Position numbers and translations under genes: made by a program
Part shown: positions 51,544 to 60,259 of the stretch, one piece after another
Layout of the letters: every line of letters starts with the position of its first letter
How positions within the stretch are numbered: the stretch's first letter is position 1
Notes under the pieces: generated by a model
The model's input: the letters and a program-made list of their open reading frames with translations, nothing else
What the model was told of the DNA's origin: nothing
Database searches by the model: none
Origin: Pedobacter schmidteae
GTDB taxonomy: Bacteria; Bacteroidota; Bacteroidia; Sphingobacteriales; Sphingobacteriaceae
Length of the DNA: 64,000 nt
Assembly: GCF_900564155.1 (NCBI RefSeq)
Contig: NZ_LS999839.1
Span: 4,027,097-4,091,096 of the forward strand
Direction of reading: 5' to 3'

Positions 51544-53007
51544 ATGAGTACGAAAACTGCAGTTTCTCCATCAGCATTCGAATTGGTATCTGGTTTAGAG
51601 ATCCACGTACAACTAAATACACAATCAAAAATATTCTCGTCTGATAGTGCTGCGTTTGGCGCAGAACCAAATGCGCATATTTCTACGGTTTCCCTTGCGT
51701 TACCTGGCGCATTGCCAAAATTGAACAAAGAGGTAGTGGCAAAGGCAGTAAGGATGGGGCTGGCATTAAACTGTAGCATCAACCAGCTTAATTTTTTCGA
51801 CAGGAAGAATTACTTTTATGCCGATTTGCCCAAAGGATATCAGATCACTCAAGATAATAAACCCATCTGTCAGAATGGTTTTCTGAATGTTACTTTAAGT
51901 AATGGTGAAGAAAAACGCATTGGAATAAACAGGATTCACCTGGAAGAAGATGCCGGTAAGAGTTTGCACGATCAGGACGATAAATTTTCCTATGTAGACT
52001 TGAACAGGGCAGGTGTGCCCCTGATTGAAATTGTAACTGAACCGGATATCAGAAGTGCTGAAGAAGCCTCACTTTTATTAACGGAAATCCGTAAACTGGT
52101 TCGTCACCTCGATGTAAGTGACGGAAACATGGAAGAGGGAAGTCTGCGCTGTGATGCCAACATTTCTATACGCCCGGTTGGGACACAGGAGTATGGTATA
52201 CGCTGTGAAGTAAAAAACCTGAATTCCATCAGGAATGTGCGCAGGGCAATAGATTTTGAATTTGGTCGCCAGAAAGCGGTGATTTTAGATGGCGGAAGTA
52301 TTGTGCAGAGTACGCTTACATTTGATGCCGATCAGGGCACTACCGCACCAATGCGCAGTAAGGAAGAGGCCAATGATTATCGCTATTTTCCTGATCCCGA
52401 CCTGGCTCCGGTACATATTTCTGATGAATGGCTGGCGCAGCTGAAATTTGATATGCCGGCTTTACCACAGGAAATTGCCAAACACTTGGTGGCCGACTAC
52501 GGCGTAAACAACTCTGAAGCAGCCATGTTGGCTGAAGATCATGATTTGCTGGCTTATTTTAACGAAGCTTTGCCTTATGTAAACAACAAGAAAAGTCTGG
52601 TCAACTGGCTTACAGGTTCCATTAGAGCCTTGTTAAATGAAAAAGAGATCGGTATATCCGCTTTTCGGGTCATTCCAGAGCAACTGGCGGATGTGATCAA
52701 TATGGTGGATGATAAAAAAATTACCCAGCAGGTGGCCTTACAGCAGTTGTTGCCCGAATTGATTAAAGCTCCTGTAGATAGTGTTATGGAACTGGCAGCA
52801 AGGTTAAATCTGTTGATTGAAGAGAACGGAGATGAACTTTCGGCCTTTGTAAGTGATGTGCTGGTAAAATACCAACCACAGGTAGAGGCTTATAGAAAAG
52901 GGAAAAAAGGAGTGTTGGGGCTTTTTGTTGGCGAGGTGATGAAGCTGGCAAAAGGCAAAGCCGATCCTCAGAAAATAAATGAATTGTTACAGGAAAAGTT
53001 AAAATAA
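51544..53007 (+). CDS. gatB: Asp/Glu-tRNA amidotransferase subunit B
   Basis: GatB (487 residues) is the kinase/transfer subunit of GatCAB, which converts Glu-tRNA(Gln) and Asp-tRNA(Asn) to the amidated forms. Family landmarks are SGLEIHVQLNTQSKIFSSD, NFFDRKNYFYADLPKGYQITQ, RIHLEEDAGKS, DLNRAGVPLIEIVTEPD and CDANISIRPVG. The C-terminal YqeY-like tail ends GLFVGEVMKLAKGKADPQKINELL. gatA and gatC are not adjacent. It starts after the palindromic promoter and is followed 8 bp later by a TlpA-like gene. Confidence 0.97.
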   Translation: MSTKTAVSPSAFELVSGLEIHVQLNTQSKIFSSDSAAFGAEPNAHISTVSLALPGALPKLNKEVVAKAVRMGLALNCSINQLNFFDRKNYFYADLPKGYQITQDNKPICQNGFLNVTLSNGEEKRIGINRIHLEEDAGKSLHDQDDKFSYVDLNRAGVPLIEIVTEPDIRSAEEASLLLTEIRKLVRHLDVSDGNMEEGSLRCDANISIRPVGTQEYGIRCEVKNLNSIRNVRRAIDFEFGRQKAVILDGGSIVQSTLTFDADQGTTAPMRSKEEANDYRYFPDPDLAPVHISDEWLAQLKFDMPALPQEIAKHLVADYGVNNSEAAMLAEDHDLLAYFNEALPYVNNKKSLVNWLTGSIRALLNEKEIGISAFRVIPEQLADVINMVDDKKITQQVALQQLLPELIKAPVDSVMELAARLNLLIEENGDELSAFVSDVLVKYQPQVEAYRKGKKGVLGLFVGEVMKLAKGKADPQKINELLQEKLK

Positions 53008-53015
53008 GAATACGT

Positions 53016-54125
53016 ATGATAAAGAGAATAAGCTATATATTGTTGTTGTGTGTGGTGTTTGCGGCGTGTAAAGACAAGGGAAGTTTTGTGATAGAAGGGC
53101 AGTTTAAAAATGCTGCTGCGGGTAGTAAGGTATATTTATTTGGCCTGCAAAAAGATCATGCATTGCCTTTGGACTCTACGGTGTTTTCTGAAAAAGGTGA
53201 TTTTAAATTTACCCACAGTACACCTGATGTAGATTTTTTTAGGATTTCATCAGGAAACAGTGAATATATGATCATAGCTAAAAACGGCGACCAGATTAAA
53301 ATTACGGCCGACCTGTCGGACAAGACGCTTGCTTACAATATTTCTGGTGCTATGGAGGCAGATAAACTGGAAGAACTGAATAAAGTTAAGCATCAGTATA
53401 TGGTTAAAATTGGTGCTATTCAGCAGCAGTTTGACGAAGCGGTAGCGGCGCAGCCGGATAAAAGAGATGCCATTATGGAGCAGATGAGACCTGCTTATAC
53501 ACAAGAAATTGACGGGCTGAATAAAGCGGTGCTAAAATTTGCCCAGGATAATACGGCATCCTTAGCTGGGTTTTATGCAGTAAACCTGTTAAATCCGGCC
53601 GAATATGAGAAGGAATTGGTTGATTATTCAGATAAGATAAAAAGCAATTTCAATAAAAACGCTGCTGTAACCGAATTTTTGGTAAAGATGTCTAAGTTGA
53701 AATCGGTGCAAATTGGGCAGCAGGCACCTGAATTTACCATCAATAGTGTGGATGGTAAGCCGGTTAAGTTGGCCGATTTTAAAGGTAAATATGTGATGCT
53801 TGATTTCTGGGCTTCCTGGTGCATGCCCTGCAGGCAAGAAAATCCTAATGTAGTAAAGGCATTTAATGCTTATAAGGATAAAAACTTTACGGTATTTGGG
53901 ATCTCTTTAGATAAAGATCCGGTAGCCTGGAAAAATGCTATCGCAGCTGATAAATTAACCTGGGCGCATGCCAGCGATCTGAAAGATTTTGAAAGCCCTA
54001 CGGCCAGATTGTATGCTATTGAAGCTATTCCAAGTTCATTTATTGTAGACCCAAATGGTAAAATTATAGCCAAAAATCTACGTGGTGAGGAACTGGAAGC
54101 CTTCTTAAACAAGACTTTACGCTAA
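53016..54125 (+). CDS. TlpA-like thiol-disulfide oxidoreductase lipoprotein with DUF4369
   Basis: A 369-residue periplasmic lipoprotein (lipobox VFAAC). The N-terminal DUF4369 domain (about 25-125: FVIEGQFKNAAAGSKVYLFGL) is followed by a helical linker and a thioredoxin domain (about 230-369). Its redox motif is W-C-M-P-C in FWASWCMPCRQENPN, followed by the cis-Pro region EAIPSSFIVDPNGKI. It probably reduces periplasmic disulfides. It lies 8 bp after gatB and is probably cotranscribed. A paralogue with the same architecture is at 60260. Confidence 0.92.
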   Translation: MIKRISYILLLCVVFAACKDKGSFVIEGQFKNAAAGSKVYLFGLQKDHALPLDSTVFSEKGDFKFTHSTPDVDFFRISSGNSEYMIIAKNGDQIKITADLSDKTLAYNISGAMEADKLEELNKVKHQYMVKIGAIQQQFDEAVAAQPDKRDAIMEQMRPAYTQEIDGLNKAVLKFAQDNTASLAGFYAVNLLNPAEYEKELVDYSDKIKSNFNKNAAVTEFLVKMSKLKSVQIGQQAPEFTINSVDGKPVKLADFKGKYVMLDFWASWCMPCRQENPNVVKAFNAYKDKNFTVFGISLDKDPVAWKNAIAADKLTWAHASDLKDFESPTARLYAIEAIPSSFIVDPNGKIIAKNLRGEELEAFLNKTLR

Positions 54126-54230
54126 CCCTAAATTCATGTTAATATACATGAGGTTCTTAACAATTTATTAACTTGGGTTTAACGCTATATTATAATTGAT
54201 TACCTAATTTCGTAACAAATAATTAAAGCT

Positions 54231-54920
54231 ATGAGCACCGTAAAACAGAAGATACTAATTGTTGATGACGAACCGGATATTTTAGAGTTGATAGAGTATA
54301 ACTTAAAAAAAGAAGGTTATCAGGTTTATTTGGCTGGAAATGGACAGGAGGGGATTACGATTGCAAAAAAGGTACACCCGGATTTAATTATTCTGGATAT
54401 TATGATGCCTAAAATGGATGGCATTGAAGCTTGCCGATTGATGCGTGCTATCCCCGAATTTAAAAATACTTTTATGGTTTTCCTTACAGCCCGCAGTGAA
54501 GAATATTCGGAAATTGCAGGTTTTAATGTAGGTGCCGACGATTATATAGCCAAACCTATTAAACCACGGGCGCTGGTAAGTCGCATCAATGCAATTTTAA
54601 GAAGAAATTCGAGTGCTGATGAGGTGTCGGACAATAAAGTAGAAATCGGCGATCTGGTAATCGACAGAGAAGCTTACCTGGTTTACCAGAACGGACAGAA
54701 AGTAGTGTTGGCAAAAAAGGAATTTGAATTGCTGTACTTGCTGGCTTCAAAACCAGGAAAAGTATATACCAGAGAGTCTATTTTAAAAAATATCTGGGAA
54801 GATTCCGTAGTGGTCACAAACCGTACCATTGACGTACACATCCGGAAATTACGTGAGAAACTAGGCGAGAATTATGTAGCCACCGTTAAAGGCGTAGGCT
54901 ATAAATTTGAGCTGTCTTAA
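54231..54920 (+). CDS. OmpR/PhoB-family response regulator
   Basis: A 229-residue two-component regulator. The receiver domain (1-120) has ILIVDDEPD, phospho-acceptor D56 in LIILDIMMPKMDG and K in YIAKPI. The winged-helix domain (about 130-229) has KKEFELLYLLASKPGKVYTRESIL and RTIDVHIRKLREKLGENYVATVKGVGYKF. No histidine kinase is adjacent. An intrinsic terminator follows 16 bp after the stop, so it is transcribed alone. Confidence 0.93.
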   Translation: MSTVKQKILIVDDEPDILELIEYNLKKEGYQVYLAGNGQEGITIAKKVHPDLIILDIMMPKMDGIEACRLMRAIPEFKNTFMVFLTARSEEYSEIAGFNVGADDYIAKPIKPRALVSRINAILRRNSSADEVSDNKVEIGDLVIDREAYLVYQNGQKVVLAKKEFELLYLLASKPGKVYTRESILKNIWEDSVVVTNRTIDVHIRKLREKLGENYVATVKGVGYKFELS

Positions 54921-54936
54921 ACCCAATCTGACAAAT

Positions 54937-54982
54937 AAAACACAAGGCATAAGGAGAATTTAATCTTATGCTTTGTGTTTTT
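54937..54982 (+). terminator. Intrinsic terminator of the response regulator gene
   Basis: AACACAA-G-GCATAAG pairs with CTTATGC-T-TTGTGTT, a stem of about 14 bp with one mismatch, followed by a T-run. It sits directly after the stop at 54920. Confidence 0.85.
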
Positions 54983-55049
54983 AAGGTTGCTTCCGTCCTG
55001 ATATTCACATTAAGAATGTGTACTTTTGTGTTTTACATAAAATTACCGA

Positions 55050-55772
55050 GTGAAGTACCCAAATTTTAAAGATCTTATTCTATTCGAAAACGATGATTAT
55101 ATCGTTGTAAACAAACCACCATTTGTAGCCTCTTTAGACGAGCGTGGCGGCTCAGGAGAAGTCAATATCCTGCGTTTGGCCAAACAATATTCAGCAGATG
55201 CTCAGGTATGTCACCGTTTGGATAAAGAAACTTCAGGCGCTATCATTATCGCCAAAACACCAGACGCCTACCGCTCTGTATCCATACAATTTGAAAAACG
55301 TAAGGTGAATAAAACCTACCATGCTGTTGTGGATGGTCAGTATACTTTTAAAGAGCTGTTTATTGATCTTCCGATTTTAAATGATGGCAATAAAAGTGTA
55401 ACCATTGACCGTAAGGAAGGTAAACGTGCCGAAACGATTTTCAATACATTAAAGCACTATAGACATTATACCCTGGTGGAATGTAAACCGATTACCGGAC
55501 GTATGCACCAGATCAGGATTCACCTGGCAACCCAACGGGCGGCAATTGTGGGCGATGAGATGTACAGAGGTAAACCGGTATACCTTTCGAACATTAAAAA
55601 GGGCTACCGCTTGTCGAAAGATGAAGAAGAGCAACCCATTATGAAGCGCTTTGCCCTGCATGCCAAGCATTTGGTGTTCAAAGGACTGGATGATAAAGAC
55701 ATTGTCATTGAGGCACCTTATCCTAAAGATTTTGCTACGCTCATTAAATTACTGGATAAATTTGACGCTTAA
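55050..55772 (+). CDS. RluA-family pseudouridine synthase
   Basis: A 240-residue RNA-modifying enzyme. The start is GTG at 55050. The catalytic D58 lies in VCHRLDKETSGAIIIAK; KTYHAVVDG and CKPITGRMHQIRIHLA are the other family motifs. No N-terminal S4 domain is present, so it is a short RluA-type member. The target uridine (rRNA or tRNA) cannot be told. It precedes the ClC gene by 12 bp. Confidence 0.92.
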   Translation: MKYPNFKDLILFENDDYIVVNKPPFVASLDERGGSGEVNILRLAKQYSADAQVCHRLDKETSGAIIIAKTPDAYRSVSIQFEKRKVNKTYHAVVDGQYTFKELFIDLPILNDGNKSVTIDRKEGKRAETIFNTLKHYRHYTLVECKPITGRMHQIRIHLATQRAAIVGDEMYRGKPVYLSNIKKGYRLSKDEEEQPIMKRFALHAKHLVFKGLDDKDIVIEAPYPKDFATLIKLLDKFDA

Positions 55773-55784
55773 AATCAGATAGGA

Positions 55785-57569
55785 ATGTACGTTAGATTGG
55801 TGAATTATATCGAGACAATTAATCAGTACAGGAAAACAAAAATTTCTAATAGAAATTTTCTGGTTATTGCCGCCCTGCTGGTGGGCATTTTTGCAGGCCT
55901 GGCGGCATCTTTGCTGAAAACCATTACGCACCATATCGAAGACTTTTTACAAACAGGTTTTCATTGGCAGTACAAATATTATCTGTATTTCTTTTTTCCC
56001 TTTATTGGGATTTTGTTATCGGTGATGTACGTACGCCGGTTTATCCGTAAAGGGAAATTTGAAACCGGTTTGACCCCCATACTATATACTATCTCCAAAA
56101 AATCGAGTAAAATTGAACCACACAATGTTTATTCACAGGTGATTACTGCAGCATTAACCGTTGGTTTTGGTGGTTCAACAGGCCTGGAAGCCCCCATTGT
56201 GACTAGCGGTGGAGGAATCGGGTCGATTGTTGGCCGTTTTTTTGGCTTATCCTATCGCGAAACCACTATGCTGCTGGCTTGCGGAGCCGCGGCCGGTATA
56301 GCAGGTGCATTTAACAGCCCTATTGCCGGAATTGTATTCGCCATAGAAATCCTGCTTCCCGAATTTACCATTCCAGCTTTTATTCCGCTCTTGCTTTCGG
56401 CTGCAACCGCCGCTGTTGTAGCGCGTTTATTTTATAATGAACAGTTGTTTTTTCTGGTCACCGAGGGTTGGAATATGAATGCACTTCCCTATTACGTATT
56501 GTTGGCTGTATTCATCGGTTTGTTCTCTATTTACTTTAAAAAGATAAATACTTTCGTCAAAACCTCTTTTTACAGGATAAAAAATCCTTATAAAAAAGCA
56601 ATAATTGGTGGTCTGATGATAGGTCTTTTGGTTTTTTTATTTCCAACTTTATATGGCGAAGGCTACATTACTATCAAAAATCTGTTAGGTGGCAATTATA
56701 CAGCATTAATTACCAATAGTATCTTTTCCGGTTACAGCAGCCTGCCCTGGGTAATTATTCTTTTTACCGTAGTCACTGTTTTTGCCAAATCGTTTGCTAC
56801 GTTGATTACTTTGGGAGCAGGGGGGAATGGAGGTATTTTTGCACCCAGTTTAATTATGGGTGGTTTAATGGGCTTTATAGTGGCCTTTACCATCAATACT
56901 TTAGGCATTGCACATTTAAACGTCGCCAATTTTATTGTGGCGGGTATGGCAGCATCGCTTAGTGCCATTATGCATGCCCCACTTACCGGTATTTTTTTAA
57001 TTGCAGAGATTACCGGTGGCTATGTGCTGATGGTGCCTTTAATGATCGCTTCAGCTATAGCCTACCTCATCAATCGAAGTAAACATAAATATTCTATTTA
57101 CACACAGCCTCTGGCCGAAAAAGGGGAGTTGTTATCGCATGAAGATAAGGATACTACCGTATTGAATATGATGAAGATACGGCATTTAGTAGAAAAAAAT
57201 TATCTGATATTGAATGACAATGATTTGCTTGCCGACCGGTTAAGTGAAATATTGCAGTCAAAACGTAATCTATTTCCTGTTGTTGGAGCAGAGGAGGCTT
57301 TCAAAGGCTTGGTGTATGTAGAGGATATTCTAAAAAGAGGAATAAATCATACCGATGGGCTTTCTGTTAACGACTTTATGCAGGCTGCACCCGATATGAT
57401 CATCATCAGCGACCCTTTAAAACTGGTGCTTCAGAAAATGGAAAAGGAAAATGCCTGGTTGCTGCCTGTACTGGACGAGCAGGGCAGGTACCTTGGCTTT
57501 GTTTCCAAAACAGCTATTTTTAATAAGTATAGGGCTTTATTGAGCCGGCAGGCGGATTATATGGGGTAA
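55785..57569 (+). CDS. ClC-family chloride channel/antiporter with CBS domains
   Basis: A 594-residue membrane protein. The transmembrane part (about 25-430) shows the ClC signatures GFGGSTGLEAPIV (gating Glu at E135), GAFNSPIAGIVFAIE and AGGNGGIFAPSLIMGG. A cytosolic pair of CBS domains occupies about 450-590. Whether it is a channel or a Cl-/H+ exchanger cannot be decided from the motifs read here. It is probably cotranscribed with the pseudouridine synthase gene, without an evident functional link. Confidence 0.92.
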   Translation: MYVRLVNYIETINQYRKTKISNRNFLVIAALLVGIFAGLAASLLKTITHHIEDFLQTGFHWQYKYYLYFFFPFIGILLSVMYVRRFIRKGKFETGLTPILYTISKKSSKIEPHNVYSQVITAALTVGFGGSTGLEAPIVTSGGGIGSIVGRFFGLSYRETTMLLACGAAAGIAGAFNSPIAGIVFAIEILLPEFTIPAFIPLLLSAATAAVVARLFYNEQLFFLVTEGWNMNALPYYVLLAVFIGLFSIYFKKINTFVKTSFYRIKNPYKKAIIGGLMIGLLVFLFPTLYGEGYITIKNLLGGNYTALITNSIFSGYSSLPWVIILFTVVTVFAKSFATLITLGAGGNGGIFAPSLIMGGLMGFIVAFTINTLGIAHLNVANFIVAGMAASLSAIMHAPLTGIFLIAEITGGYVLMVPLMIASAIAYLINRSKHKYSIYTQPLAEKGELLSHEDKDTTVLNMMKIRHLVEKNYLILNDNDLLADRLSEILQSKRNLFPVVGAEEAFKGLVYVEDILKRGINHTDGLSVNDFMQAAPDMIIISDPLKLVLQKMEKENAWLLPVLDEQGRYLGFVSKTAIFNKYRALLSRQADYMG

Positions 57570-57765
57570 AAAATAACCGTTCTCCTCAAGAGCGGCATTA
57601 ATCACTGAATAAGCGATGAACGCTGAGGCTCTTTCTGAGAAGGTAATTTTTTAGATAATTACGCTTACAGGTTGATTTATTGTAATTCCGGTTAGTTGAT
57701 AGAATTTTTTAATTAGTTGATTGACTGCAATCCCGAGGTGTCGTGTGAATAGTAGAGGTTATTTG

Positions 57766-57801
57766 AGCACTATCCCTTTTTTTTATATCAGGGATAGTGC
57801 T
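57766..57801 (-). terminator. Strong hairpin downstream of the NtrC-family gene
   Basis: AGCACTATCCC (57766-57776) and GGGATAGTGCT (57791-57801) are a perfect 11-bp inverted repeat with a 14-nt loop. It lies 23 bp beyond the leftward stop at 57825. No T-run follows the stem, so termination is inferred from position. The rest of the gap 57570-57824 shows nothing clear. Confidence 0.5.
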
Positions 57802-57824
57802 TTGATAGGTAGGTACGTTGCCTA

Positions 57825-59231
57825 TTATTCTGCAGCGCGTTTTAGGCCGAATTTCTCGATTTTGCTATACAAATGACTGCGCTGAATTTCAATATCATCA
57901 GCGGTTTTAGATACATTCCAATTGTTTTTTTCCAGTTTAAATTTAATAAACTCTCTTTCGGCGTGATCTTTATAGTCCTGAAAATTGCTGAATTTATCAT
58001 AGTCAACTGCGGCTGTAACATGGCTGCCATTGTGCGTACTGTGGGTTCCCTGAGCACCGATATTGGTACCTCCACCAGGGTTGGCAAACGAAATTACATC
58101 ATTTTCAGTAATGGTCTTATCGCTCAAAATGATCAGACGTTCAATCATATTGTGCAGCTCCCTTACGTTTCCTGTCCACGGCAATGCCTGTAGGGCAACC
58201 ATTGCTGCATCACTGATTTTTTTGACTGGCATACCATAATCGCGGCAAATCTCATCCAAAAAGTTCAATGCAATTTCAGGTATGTCCTCTGTACGTTCGG
58301 TTAGATGTGGAACATGAATATTGATGACATTTAAACGGTGGTACAAATCCATCCGGAAGTTGCCTGCTTCAATTTCTTTTAATAAATCTTTATTGGTTGC
58401 CGCAAGTACCCTTACGTTTACTTCCTGTTCTTTTTCACCCCCTACACGGGTTATTTTATGTTCCTGCAGCGCGCGCAATACCTTAGCCTGTGCCGAAAGA
58501 CTCATGTCGCCAATTTCATCCAGAAACAAGGTGCCGCCATTAGCCAGTTCAAACTTACCTATCCGTTGTTTCACTGCCGAGGTAAATGAACCTTTCTCGT
58601 GCCCGAATAGTTCACTTTCAATCAGTTCAGATGGGATCGCAGCACAGTTTACTTCAATGAGCGGACTGTCTGCCCTATGCGATTTTTCGTGCAACCAACG
58701 GGCCACCAGTTCTTTACCACTTCCATTGGCGCCGGTAATGAGTACCCTGGCTTCAGTAGGTGCAACACGTTCAATGGTTTCCTTTATTTTGCTGATATTT
58801 TCGGAACTACCAAGAATATCCCTGGTTTTACTTACTTTTCTTTTCAATACCTTGGTTTCGGTCACCAAAGTTCCTCTGTCCAACGCATTTCTAACTGTAA
58901 TCAGTAACCTGTTCAAATCAGGTGGTTTAGAAATGAAATCAAAGGCCCCTTTTTTGCTGGCCTCAATGGCAGTTTCGACAGTACCATGGCCCGAGATCAT
59001 AATGAAAGGAAGATCAGGGCTATAGGCCAGGGCCTGTTCTAATACTTCCATACCATCCATGCGGTTCATTTTGATATCGCATAGTACCAGATCGTATTTC
59101 TTTTTTTTAATCAGTTCTAATCCGTCAACACCATTGTCAATATCCTCAACTTCGTAATTTTCATATTCTAAAATCTCACGAAGTGTATTTCTTATTGCCC
59201 TTTCATCATCAATTATTAATAATTTTGCCAT
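57825..59231 (-). CDS. NtrC-family response regulator (REC-AAA+-Fis) with altered GAFTGA loop
   Basis: A 468-residue regulator from ATG 59231 (MAKLLIIDDE; an in-frame ATG at 59246 is less typical). The receiver acceptor is D52. The AAA+ domain has Walker A GANGSGKE (167-174), Walker B GTLFLDE (233-239), and a C-terminal Fis-type helix-turn-helix (about 430-462: NVSKTADDIEIQRSHLYSKIEKFGL). The sigma-54 contact loop reads GSFTSA (214-219) instead of GAFTGA; the central Phe-Thr is kept. Whether it activates sigma-54 promoters is therefore open. No partner kinase is adjacent. Confidence 0.92.
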   Translation of the reverse strand: MAKLLIIDDERAIRNTLREILEYENYEVEDIDNGVDGLELIKKKKYDLVLCDIKMNRMDGMEVLEQALAYSPDLPFIMISGHGTVETAIEASKKGAFDFISKPPDLNRLLITVRNALDRGTLVTETKVLKRKVSKTRDILGSSENISKIKETIERVAPTEARVLITGANGSGKELVARWLHEKSHRADSPLIEVNCAAIPSELIESELFGHEKGSFTSAVKQRIGKFELANGGTLFLDEIGDMSLSAQAKVLRALQEHKITRVGGEKEQEVNVRVLAATNKDLLKEIEAGNFRMDLYHRLNVINIHVPHLTERTEDIPEIALNFLDEICRDYGMPVKKISDAAMVALQALPWTGNVRELHNMIERLIILSDKTITENDVISFANPGGGTNIGAQGTHSTHNGSHVTAAVDYDKFSNFQDYKDHAEREFIKFKLEKNNWNVSKTADDIEIQRSHLYSKIEKFGLKRAAE

Positions 59232-59304
59232 AGGAATGCTAATCATTTTTGTGTTTGGCTACTAATATAATTTTTTATTATCAACAACCTCTTTATTAAA
59301 TAAA

Positions 59305-59680
59305 AAAATGCAAGCCTGTAAGCCGGGTTCTGTTCTCAGCAAGTGAGATTCTACCATTAATCTACTATAAATGTTGCCATTTATCTCTAACGACCTACCC
59401 ACTAACATCGGACGAGCAGCCCTACGTGCGTTAGCCTATTTGGTCTTTCAACTCCCGGGGTTTACCAGTTTTCCGGTCGCCCGGAAAAATCGTGAGCTCT
59501 TACCTCACGTTTTCAACCTTACCTGTGCCTAAGGCCATCGGCGGTATACTTTCTGCGGCACTTTCCATAATCCAGGCATTCAGTCCTGAACCTCTTCCCG
59601 TTAGGAAGCGGGATGCTCTGTGTTGCCCGGACTTTCCTCTTTCCCGGTAAACGGGCCAGCGATAGAACAGCTTGCATTTT
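59305..59680 (-). ncRNA. rnpB: RNase P RNA (class A)
   Basis: Catalytic RNA that matures tRNA 5' ends, read leftward. The 5' part contains GAGGAAAGTCCGGGCAAC and the 3' part ACAGAACCCGGCTTACAGG, the two most conserved blocks. Internal CCGCCGATGGCC, GTGAGGTAAGAGCTCAC and GACCAAATAGG also match. The ends form helix P1: AAATGCAAGC at the 5' end pairs exactly with GCTTGCATTT at the 3' end, which runs into T residues that may terminate transcription. Length is about 375 nt, normal for class A. A TATCTTTG promoter lies at 59685-59692. Confidence 0.97.
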
Positions 59681-59684
59681 GGAA

Positions 59685-59692
59685 CAAAGATA
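59685..59692 (-). promoter_or_regulatory. -7 box of the rnpB promoter
   Basis: On the - strand TATCTTTG is an exact TAnnTTTG match, about 5-7 bp before the predicted 5' end of rnpB. Because that RNA end is fixed by helix P1, this is the best-supported promoter in the window. Confidence 0.7.
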
Positions 59693-59731
59693 CTAAAATT
59701 AAGTATTTGCTAAGGCCTTCTCCTCACATAG

Positions 59732-59812
59732 TCCACACCATCTACACATATCCTTCACAAAAAAGTACCTTTTTGTGGGTTTTATGTGAAGGAGGTGTGA
59801 ACAAGGTGTGAA
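59732..59812. repeat. Symmetrical array of six TGTGAA-type elements between rnpB and ppnP
   Basis: On the + strand TCCACA (59732), TACACA (59743) and TTCACA (59754) are spaced exactly 11 bp apart. They mirror three TGTGAA copies at 59785, 59796 and 59807, also 11 bp apart. All three pairs share one centre near 59772. A short palindrome, AAAAAG-TAC-CTTTTT (59760-59774), lies in the middle. The spacing of one helical turn suggests cooperative protein binding. I do not recognise it as a known family. Confidence 0.7.
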
Positions 59813-59866
59813 GAATCGCTAATCTTGTGAAGAAAATTATGTTTTAATTGTAAAGTATGATTTCAA

Positions 59867-59874
59867 TACATTTG
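59867..59874 (+). promoter_or_regulatory. -7 box of the ppnP promoter
   Basis: TACATTTG, an exact TAnnTTTG match, 37 bp upstream of the ppnP ATG, with a TTG 19 bp upstream (59848-59850) as possible -33 element. Confidence 0.55.
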
Positions 59875-59911
59875 TTTTATAAAAAAATAACCATAACCAA
59901 CCTAAAAAATC

Positions 59912-60211
59912 ATGAGTAATTCAATAAATGAAGCAGTAAGCCATAATGTTTATTTTGAAGGGAAAGTGCAGAGCCTTGGACTGGAAACGGTAAAAGGCAA
60001 AGCTACCTTGGGGGTGATGAAAAAGGGATCTTATACCTTTTCAGCTTCCTCTCCGGAAAAGATGATTGTTGTATCAGGCAGTATGAATGTAAAATTGTTT
60101 CAGGGGGAATTTAAAACTTACAACGAACAGGAAGAATTTGACGTCGCAGCCGGAACCACTTTTGATGTAGTATGTGACGCGGATGTTGCCTATTTATGTT
60201 ATTACGGATAG
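59912..60211 (+). CDS. ppnP: Pyrimidine/purine nucleoside phosphorylase
   Basis: A 99-residue single-domain cupin of the PpnP (YaiE, DUF1255) family, which phosphorolyses several nucleosides. Motifs match the E. coli protein: NVYFEGKVQSLG, GKATLGVMKKGSYTFS, PEKMIVVSGSMNVKL, and a final AYLCYYG. Monocistronic, ending in a strong bidirectional terminator. It may salvage nucleosides that enter through the NupG-like permease at 47561, but the loci are not adjacent. Confidence 0.93.
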   Translation: MSNSINEAVSHNVYFEGKVQSLGLETVKGKATLGVMKKGSYTFSASSPEKMIVVSGSMNVKLFQGEFKTYNEQEEFDVAAGTTFDVVCDADVAYLCYYG

Positions 60212-60215
60212 CAAC

Positions 60216-60249
60216 AAAAAAGGGTGTTGAGATCACAACACCCTTTTTT
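60216..60249. terminator. Bidirectional intrinsic terminator between ppnP and the TlpA-like gene
   Basis: GGGTGTTG (60222-60229) and CAACACCC (60236-60243) form a perfect stem, with A residues before and six T after. It can terminate ppnP rightward and the convergent TlpA-like gene leftward. Confidence 0.9.
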
Positions 60250-60259
60250 ATCCGGTTAT

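Noticed and set aside
58321-59025. Open frame of 234 codons on the + strand opposite the NtrC-family gene
   Set aside because: It is antisense to conserved REC and AAA+ motifs; composition is a mirror of that gene and no family is recognised.
59620-59811. Short + strand frame of 63 codons
   Set aside because: It overlaps the 5' end of rnpB and the TGTGAA array; no coding character.
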